From the NCBI GenBank assembly GCA_031772625.1, contig CM062805.1, positions 516,502,102 to 516,566,101 of the forward strand: DNA of 64,000 nt, in the 5' to 3' direction. This DNA is from Pinus tabuliformis (taxonomy: Eukaryota > Streptophyta > Pinopsida > Pinales > Pinaceae). The position numbers were made by a program, and so were the translations under genes. A model generated the notes under the pieces. That model made no database searches and was not told the DNA's origin. It saw only the letters and a program-made list of their open reading frames with translations. Of the stretch, positions 58,143 through 64,000 are shown in pieces. Positions within the stretch are counted from its first letter, which is position 1. Each line of letters opens with the position of its first letter.

Positions 58143-58473
58143 TGTTAGGTCCCTATAATACTAGTGTATTCCCTTATTATTATTGTCATTGTAGCCCCTT
58201 ATTGTTATTGGTGTGCCCATGTTGTCCCCATATTGTTATTATTGTGCCCCATAGAAGCCCACTATTTTTATTGTTGTGCCCTTACATTATTATTGCTATG
58301 TTGGCTCTGATTATATTGTGACCCCTTAGACTCCAATATACAGAAAGGAGGTCTTGTCATTTGTATCACCCAAGAATTGTTCCTTTGTGTAATGTAAAGT
58401 GGGTTTCCCCTCAAAGAGGCTACTTTTGAAGTTGTTGATATATCTCATTCTTCTATTTTGTGAACTAGTTGCA
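58143..58473 (+). repeat. R 3' LTR
   Basis: 331 bp, the same length as the 5' LTR. It ends GTTGCA followed by TAACG, the probable mutated TSD, and then Z2 sequence resumes (ACTCAAACAGATGCC, as at 17062). Confidence 0.85.
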
Positions 58474-59456
58474 TAACGACTCAAACAGATGCCATGTTCA
58501 AAGGCAATGCAACTGATGCATCCATTTTGAACAATAACTAAATTGAATTATTCCCCTTCCTATTTCTCTTTATTCTCCTTCATGGTTTATTGAGCATGAA
58601 GGTGAAGAAAAGTAAGCATAATAGTTCCTTTTTCATTTAGTTTTAACAAGCCCAAAAAAGAGGTAAAAGGATAATTAATGCCTTTAAAGGTTTAATGAAC
58701 ATAAGGACATAAAGAAAGCTCGTCCTATAGGAACAAGTGGTATAAAGGGTAGAAACTAGTTCCAAGCTTACGGAATTTCCATAAGAATAAGGAAGCAAAG
58801 AGGTTGGAAAATAGTACCACTCATCACAGAGGCCCCACTGTGAAAGGGTAAGAACACCAATCAAATCAAGCAGAGGATGAAAATGGTGGTGAAATGAAAC
58901 CAAGGCTTATTACCATGCATAAAATAGGCTAAAAATATGTAGAAACGACAAGTTATATAAAGTGTGGAATCCTTCCGAGGTAAGGCTAGAAGATGACGAA
59001 GAACAGAAAAATGAGATTCATCACTTAAGTCATGGCAAGTCAAAAGGAAGAATTTTCAAAAGGTAATAAATAAACTCTACATGGACACCAAGATGGAACA
59101 AAGTTCTAATCTAGGACATTCATGTATAGATAAGCTCTACCTGTTGGAAATAATACTGAGAGGGGGGGGTGAATCAATATTATCATATTAATAAAACTTT
59201 TTCATTTCCATAATCAGATTCATATATGCTACTTCCACAACTTCTTATGATTAAGTTAATCGATCTTCAATGAGTGCATTAGAACATTATCAACCATATT
59301 ATCAGTTAACAGATGCAGTAACATAAAGTAGATCATCACACATATGGCACACATATGAACACAATGATGTAAGGTGGAAACCCAATGCGGGAGAAAACCA
59401 CCTGCTGCAAGTCATCTCAATCTTCTTCTTAATAAGAAAATTCTTTTACAATATTT

Positions 59457-59601
59457 GTACTGGTGCAGCCTTATACCAGTACGGGAGCTACAACCCCCTT
59501 TGCTCTTGTACTAGCCGATCCATTTACTAGTACGCAGGCTACTACCTGCTACAATGCTCCAAGATTTCTTTTAGCTCTTGTACTAGCTTAGATACTAGTA
59601 C
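59457..59601 (-). repeat. Three hairpins with GTACTAG-type stems in the T LTR
   Basis: GTACTGGT/ACCAGTAC (59457-59464 with 59475-59482, 8 bp), GTACTAG/CTAGTAC (59508-59514 with 59527-59533, 7 bp) and GTACTAG/CTAGTAC (59580-59586 with 59595-59601, 7 bp). Loops of 10, 12 and 8 bases are unrelated. The same set is in the right LTR. Confidence 0.85.
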
Positions 59602-59869
59602 GTAGGCGCCGGCCTACAATCTTCTCCCTCTAAGTACCACGTTTCATCAATTTTCATACTGGATACATTGAGGCACAACTCATAATCTTGAAAGGCCACA
59701 TTTCATCCAATTTTCATACTGGACCCAACAACAACATTGAAGCTCAAACAACCTTCTGAAACACCCAATCAACTGTAGTAACTAGATCAACAATAATAGG
59801 ACCAAACCCAGGATGCAACAATGATAAACAAAGATTTTAAGAGAAGGAAGCACCCTGCTCAACTGCTAG

Positions 59870-60075
59870 CCTGAGTCCCTGGACGCACCCTGTTCAACTG
59901 CTAGCCCGCGTCCCGGACGCACTCTGCTCAACTGCTAGCCTGCGTCCCTCGCTCTGAGTCTTTTGAACTGCCTGCGTCTCGGCGCACCTGAACCCTTCTG
60001 CGCCTGCGTCCGGCGCACCTGAACCGGTTCGCTCCTGCGTCCCGGACGCACCTGAACCCTTACTGCACATGCGTC
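59870..60075. repeat. GCGTCC/GGACGC palindrome array in the T LTR
   Basis: Degenerate units of about 35-40 bp: CTGCTCAACTGCTAGCC plus GCGTCCYGGACGCAC, then GCGCACCTGAACC variants. The core TGCGTCCNGGACGCA is palindromic. A smaller cluster follows at 60385-60485. Confidence 0.85.
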
Positions 60076-60669
60076 TCTTTAGATATGAAAGATATTAAGA
60101 CTTCAAGACTAACCCAAACAGTCAGATCTACAGATCTAATCGTGCGCCATAGCGATCATAGTCCATTAGAAGATTCGCCTTCATAGATCTGGACTAGATC
60201 TCACCAAAAGATATTCAACAAAGATGGTGCATAATCCAAATGAACTCCTTTGCTTTATATAGGTAAGCTCCTCCCCAAAACATGGAACAATACCACGAGC
60301 CGACACCATAGAAACGCAAAACCGTCGGCTAGATACCACACAAGAAACCCCCACGTGCTTTCCTCTGCCTTGATATGTGTGCACTGGGTGGACGCACCCC
60401 CTAAACGGCTGGCCTGCGTCTCTGGACGCGGGTTCTGCATGGATTACCTGCGGGGACGCACTTTCTGTAAGGTGTACCTGCGTCCTTCATAATTTCAACA
60501 ATATTTGAGCCTCTGCTTACAAAGAGCTTGCCATTTGATTCCTTTGAGCTATCCTGTAATATGTCACATCTGATATCTCTTCTGTAGATTCATCTGAATG
60601 TATATAAGTGAGATGATCTTCTATGAGAGTGTTGCCATCAAGTACAACATATGCATCATAATGCCAACA

Positions 60670-60920
60670 ATCTCCCCCTTTGGACTTGATGGCAACAACA
60701 CCGAATCACTCTCCCCCTTTGACATCAAGGGCAAAGGGGTATGCTCCCCCTAAGAACATGCTCCCTTTGACTATGAGCCAGATCTGCTGAAGTCTCTGAA
60801 TGAGCTCCCCCTTTGTATATGTCATGGTGCTCCAATCTGATAATGGTCTTTCTGAGAACAAGCTGAGATGTCTGCTCTGCTGTATAGTGCTTGTTCATGC
60901 TCAAACTCCCCCTGACAATA
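60670..60920 (-). repeat. Polypurine tract of T with several extra copies
   Basis: In sense, CCAAAGGGGGAGAT abuts the LTR. Further AAAGGGGGAG, TTAGGGGGAGC and CAGGGGGAG tracts lie near 60710, 60745, 60807 and 60907. Only the first is placed to prime the plus strand at the LTR edge. Confidence 0.75.
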
Positions 60921-61734
60921 AGCAAGGTCTGCAAAAAGATGTTCTACAAGAAGAACATGACTCTATATATATCATAAATGACCTTCCTATCACCAAAAGA
61001 CTCAATACATACATCCATCACTCATCACAATAAGGATCATCCATCCAACCAAGTGGGAATACATCAGAAATATGAGAACCAAATACATTACATCTTCATC
61101 CCATGCATAGTGGGGGGACATAGGTCGTTACATGACCTGAAGAGATGACTATAATAGATAGACCATTACAACATGAGTCTTGCTACGACCTTCCAAACAT
61201 CTAAAGATCATGACAAACAACAGCACTGTATAATCTGCTCCATAGTATCTGTCAACATCAACTCATAACCATCCAGATCTACATGAATCAAGAGACATCA
61301 AATGAAAGCATCAGCATCAATCAACATATGTATGAATAATCATCCCTGTATCCAGCCAACAATCCTCATTCATTTGTGCCAAGAAAGAATTCATGCATCA
61401 TGCTCATGTCAACATCATCATGAAATGCGTATGAGTAACTCATCATCATCATGTCTCCAACAATGCGACTTTGAGTAATCATCCACGAAATCAGCCAACC
61501 TCATCCATATATGTGCCAAGGATAATAAAGACTTCATGCAAGCATCATTATCTGATCATGTGACCAACTCATAATAGCAAGATGAATCATAAGCATTGTC
61601 ACCAAGGACCATAATGCCAACAATGCATTTAGGACATATGCTCCCCCTGAACTAGTGCCATCTGTTAAATTTGATCATGCATATCAAGAAGAATCAGCTA
61701 ATAAATGCTTTGAGACAGGTACGCACTTCATCTT
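60921..61734. other. T internal non-coding region
   Basis: ATCATC-rich sequence on the plus strand with repeated CATCATC/CAACATC phrases, low in complexity. No gene was seen. It is the 3' untranslated part of T. One more GGGGGAG tract (sense) lies near 61642. Confidence 0.6.
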
Positions 61735-61985
61735 CTGCTACGCTGCGTCCTGTTGCTGCAGGGACGCACCCAAAAACACTATCGCGCCGCGTACTTTTAC
61801 TCAGGGATGCACCCAAAATTACTATCGCGCCGCGTCCTTTTGCTTCAGGGACGCACCTGATCCTCCGTCGCTCTGCGTCCCCACGCAGATCTTCAGTTAC
61901 TGAACTGCGTCCTGGACACACCTGGACTTGGTCTGGCCTGCGTCCGCACGCAGGTCTCCTGTTACTGCACTGCGTCCTGTACTTT
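61735..61985 (-). repeat. GCGTCC/GGACGC hairpin array at the end of T gag
   Basis: In sense, units such as TGCGTCCCTGCAGCAACAGGACGCA form a 7-bp stem with an 11-base loop; neighbours have CTGAAGCAAAA loops and partly mutated stems. The array overlaps the last 30 codons or so of the gag frame (61985-61897) and continues past its stop. Confidence 0.8.
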
Positions 61986-63411
61986 CAGCTTCCTCTGATT
62001 CTGGTATGTCTGTACATTGTACTGTGCCATCCTTTTCTGGCTGTACTTCCTTTTTCCTCCATATCTTCAAGCGTGATGATGACATTTTCTCCTTTTGATA
62101 TGGTGCCCAAACTTTGTTCCTGCATTCCTTGGCTATATGTCCAAGCTTGTTACATGCATAACATCTTACATGTTTCATATTCCTCCTGTAACAATCAGTA
62201 GCTTTGTGACCAAACATATTGCAAGCAAAGCAATATCCATAAAAGTACCTTGATTGAGATGACCTTTCTGCATAATGGTCTTGAAATCTTCTTCTTCTAC
62301 ATCTAGCTGCAACATGTCCAAGATTATGACATACATAACATTCAACATTATTCATAGGAGGAGTAAAGGATTTTCTTTGAGGAATCTCTTTCCTTGGTTG
62401 ATGATGAGATTGATCTTTCACTTCTTCGTTGATCACTTTAGATTTCCTTTCAGAGTTTCTTGCCTCACCTTGTGAACTAGATTCACCTTCAACAGATTCA
62501 TGGAAACCAAGACCAGTCTTTATAGCAGGGGACCTTTGACTACTAAGAATATCATCCAATACTTTAGAGCTATCTTGAAATCGTAAAAGCTTATCCTTTT
62601 CTTCTAGTTTACCTTTCAAGATATTTACCTCAACCTGAAGCTGTTCTTCCTTTTCAAGAGATTTCTCTCTCAAAACTTCTTCAGCGTTCCTTCCTTCTTC
62701 CATTTGTTCCCTTAGTTTGAGAATCTCTTTTTCTTGTTCTTCATACAGATCCTGCTGCATTTGACGAACTCGGAAGGCACATTCCAGTTGAGATTTTAAG
62801 CTGGTGACTTCGTTTTCTTGTTTTGCAATAGCTTGGAGTAGATCTGTATTCTGCTTCTTTGATTCTTCAAGATCTCCTTTTAGTGAGAGGATTGTAGCTT
62901 CAAGATTTTCATAGTAGCTGGATCTATCTTTGAGTTTCTTGATGGTTGTGCTTCTTTCGTTGACTTCTTTTCTTAATGATGTCACTTCATGCTGCAATTT
63001 TTGACATTGGTCTTCCTTGTCCTTGAGTAGCTTTCTTACCTTGTTTCCTTCTTCTAGTTGTGCCCTTAGTTTGGTAGCTTCTTCTTTGAAATCACATTCC
63101 TTTTTGTTCAATAGATCTTGTTGATCTCTAATTTTGTCTGTCAGCCTTTTAAATTCTGCCTCTATTTGATATCTTTCTTGTTCACCCATAAGAGCAAATT
63201 CAGTAGTTTCGCTATCACTTTCATCTCTTTCACAAGGAAATATAGCTGGAACATCAGAGGATAACACATTCATACCTGATAATGACTCTGAATCTGATTC
63301 TGAATCTGAAGAGCTTCTTATGCCTAATCCCCAATCGATTCTTCCACTGTCATAGTTCTTCTGAGATGACTTCTTTTTCTTATTAGCTTTCTTCTTAAGC
63401 TTCTTTCCCAT
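61897..63411 (-). CDS. T gag-like coiled-coil and triple zinc-knuckle protein (504 aa)
   Basis: Intact frame. I take the ATG at 63411 (MGKKLKKKANKKKK) because the seven codons before it start from TTG. Order: Lys-rich start, an acidic Ser-Asp-Ser-Glu stretch (about residues 33-70), a long coiled coil of Glu/Lys/Leu heptads (about 75-290), then three CCHC knuckles CYVCHNLGHVAARC, CFACNMFGHKATDC and CYACNKLGHIAKEC at about 358, 394 and 417, and a basic tail. It resembles the C-terminal half of copia gags without the usual capsid domain. The last 30 residues are encoded by the GGACGC array. No enzymes follow. Confidence 0.8.
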   Translation of the reverse strand: MGKKLKKKANKKKKSSQKNYDSGRIDWGLGIRSSSDSESDSESLSGMNVLSSDVPAIFPCERDESDSETTEFALMGEQERYQIEAEFKRLTDKIRDQQDLLNKKECDFKEEATKLRAQLEEGNKVRKLLKDKEDQCQKLQHEVTSLRKEVNERSTTIKKLKDRSSYYENLEATILSLKGDLEESKKQNTDLLQAIAKQENEVTSLKSQLECAFRVRQMQQDLYEEQEKEILKLREQMEEGRNAEEVLREKSLEKEEQLQVEVNILKGKLEEKDKLLRFQDSSKVLDDILSSQRSPAIKTGLGFHESVEGESSSQGEARNSERKSKVINEEVKDQSHHQPRKEIPQRKSFTPPMNNVECYVCHNLGHVAARCRRRRFQDHYAERSSQSRYFYGYCFACNMFGHKATDCYRRNMKHVRCYACNKLGHIAKECRNKVWAPYQKEKMSSSRLKIWRKKEVQPEKDGTVQCTDIPESEEAESTGRSAVTGDLRADAGQTKSRCVQDAVQ

Positions 63412-63452
63412 TGTTCCACAGATCTCCTTCAAGCGATCAAGCTTCTATCAAA

Positions 63453-63470
63453 GGACCTGCTCCGATACCA
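63453..63470 (-). other. T primer-binding site
   Basis: On the minus strand TGGTATCGGAGCAGGTCC, two bases from the LTR end. It is an initiator-Met-like core with G in place of A at one position, and only about 40 bases from the gag start codon. Confidence 0.85.
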
Positions 63471-63472
63471 AT

Positions 63473-64000
63473 TGTTGGAAATAATACTGAGAGGGGGGGG
63501 TGAATCAGTATTATCATATTAATAAAACTTTTTCATTTCCATAATCAGATTCATATATGCTACTTCCACAACTTCTTATGATTAAGTTAATCGATCTTCA
63601 ATGAGTGCATTAGAACATTATCAACCATATTATCAGTTAACAGATGCAGTAACATAAAGTAGATCATCACACATATGGCACACATATGAACACAATGATG
63701 TAAGGTGGAAACCCAATGCGGGAGAAAACCACCTGCTGCAAGTCATCTCAATCTTCTTCTTAATAAGAAAATTCTTTTACAATATTTGTACTGGTGCAGC
63801 CTTATACCAGTACGGGAGCTACAACCCCCTTTGCTCTTGTACTAGCCGATCCATTTACTAGTACGCAGGCTACTACCTGCTACAATGCTCCAAGATTTCT
63901 TTTAGCTCTTGTACTAGCTTAGATACTAGTACGTAGGCGCCGGCCTACAATCTTCTCCCTCTAAGTACCACGTTTCATCAATTTTCATACTGGATACATT
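63473..64000 (-). repeat. T 5' LTR, incomplete (window edge)
   Basis: First 528 bp on the plus strand, TGTTGGAAATAATACTGAG onward. One mismatch to the left LTR (A at 59177 region versus G here, in TGAATCARTATT). Confidence 0.9.

Larger units (their letters stand above)
35224..58473 (+). mobile_element. R: Reina-like Ty3/gypsy chromovirus, invaded by Q and P
   Basis: 331-bp LTRs (35224-35554 and 58143-58473) starting TGTTAGGT. Flanks AAATG and TAACG are probably a mutated TSD, since the Z1 empty site reads GGAAATGACTC. About 5.7 kb of own sequence holds gag, protease, RT, RNase H, integrase and a chromodomain remnant. Phrases such as YDRKYTKGHKC-type knuckle and EIERLVAKILEAGIIQPS fit the Reina clade by recognition. 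Many stops, and lost catalytic residues in RT and integrase. The LTRs differ by several percent. Confidence 0.85.
34070..59141 (-). mobile_element. Z2: relative of Z1, split by R and cut by T
   Basis: Own sequence is 34070-35223 and 58479-59141. It matches Z1 (16003-17681) in order across both parts, which shows R inserted at AAATG. Only the 3' non-coding part of the element is in the window; T interrupts it at 59142. A hairpin CCTTCAT/ATGAAGG (58577-58583 with 58596-58602), loop GGTTTATTGAGC, is clear here but decayed in Z1. A second is CTTTTT/AAAAAG (58628-58633 with 58655-58660), loop with GTTTTAACAAGCC. Confidence 0.65.
59142..60669 (-). repeat. T 3' LTR
   Basis: TGTTGGAAATAATACTGAG ... 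ATAATGCCAACA on the plus strand. It includes three strong hairpins at 59457-59601 and dense GCGTCC/GGACGC motifs at 59880-60070 and 60385-60485. Confidence 0.9.
59142..64000 (-). mobile_element. T: young gag-only LTR retrotransposon, right end outside the window
   Basis: The left LTR is complete (59142-60669, 1,528 bp). The right LTR starts at 63473 and is cut by the window edge after 528 bp. Those 528 bp align without indels and with one mismatch to 59142-59669. A minus-strand PBS (63453-63470) and a polypurine tract next to the left LTR (60670-60684) set the direction. The 2.8-kb internal part codes for one gag-like protein. The tract TCCAAAGGGGGAGAT and knuckle spacing suggest a copia relative; this is inference. 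Confidence 0.9.

Noticed and set aside
1-64000. tRNA, rRNA or snRNA genes
   Set aside because: None recognised. The tRNA-like matches are short primer-binding sites beside LTRs.

Overview
The window looks like a gene-poor stretch of a large seed-plant nuclear genome. No complete host gene was found. Almost all of it is nested LTR retrotransposons in several strata. Initiator-Met and Arg tRNA primer-binding sites (PBS), a chromovirus with a DPxSN-type protease, and long gag-protease-only gypsy-like elements suggest a gymnosperm-like genome. That placement is inference, because nothing in the sequence fixes the species.

Layout. 1-4005: minus-strand gypsy-type leader and LTR fragments ('Za') in a 3,038-bp tandem duplication that also copied a truncated LTR. 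4006-13404: C1, a decayed plus-strand Ty3/gypsy chromovirus with 2.0-kb LTRs and AATAC target-site duplications (TSDs). 13405-16002: the rest of the Za LTR, then repeat X1, which carries a miniature TRIM element. 16003-28394: Z1, a minus-strand gag/protease element, split by N. 19897-27692: N, minus strand, TSD GAGGG, 1,040-bp LTRs differing by about 2%. 28395-32829: an X fragment, an unresolved stretch and X2 with a second TRIM. 33132-59141: Z2, a relative of Z1, split by R. 35224-58473: R, a Reina-like chromovirus, itself invaded by Q (36000-40117) and P (42298-55759). P is a sister of N in the opposite orientation and is split by the copia element K (43319-48925). 59142-64000: T, a young minus-strand gag-only element running off the right edge.

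Three results stand out. First, Q has identical 182-bp LTRs and perfect TSDs. It carries, antisense to its own transcription, an open 160-codon 5' fragment of a host organellar RNA-editing factor gene (MORF8/RIP1-like) ending at a plausible splice donor. Second, N and P, and more weakly Z1 and Z2, carry an array of short hairpins in their 3' non-coding regions. The loops are conserved (sense GRCTCGTTAAAA or GACYTRAGGGATTA), the stems differ from hairpin to hairpin, and some pairs change in a compensating way between copies. This looks like a conserved cis-acting RNA structure family of a gag-protease-only retrotransposon group. Third, T is nearly unmutated and carries GCGTCC/GGACGC palindrome arrays both in its LTR and in the coding end of its gag.

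The non-autonomous elements (N, P, Z, Q, T, TRIMs) have LTRs, PBS and polypurine tracts but no reverse transcriptase of their own, so they must have used enzymes supplied by other elements. The pol-bearing elements here (C1, R, K) are all inactivated by stops, frameshifts or lost catalytic residues. All identity figures are counts by eye.
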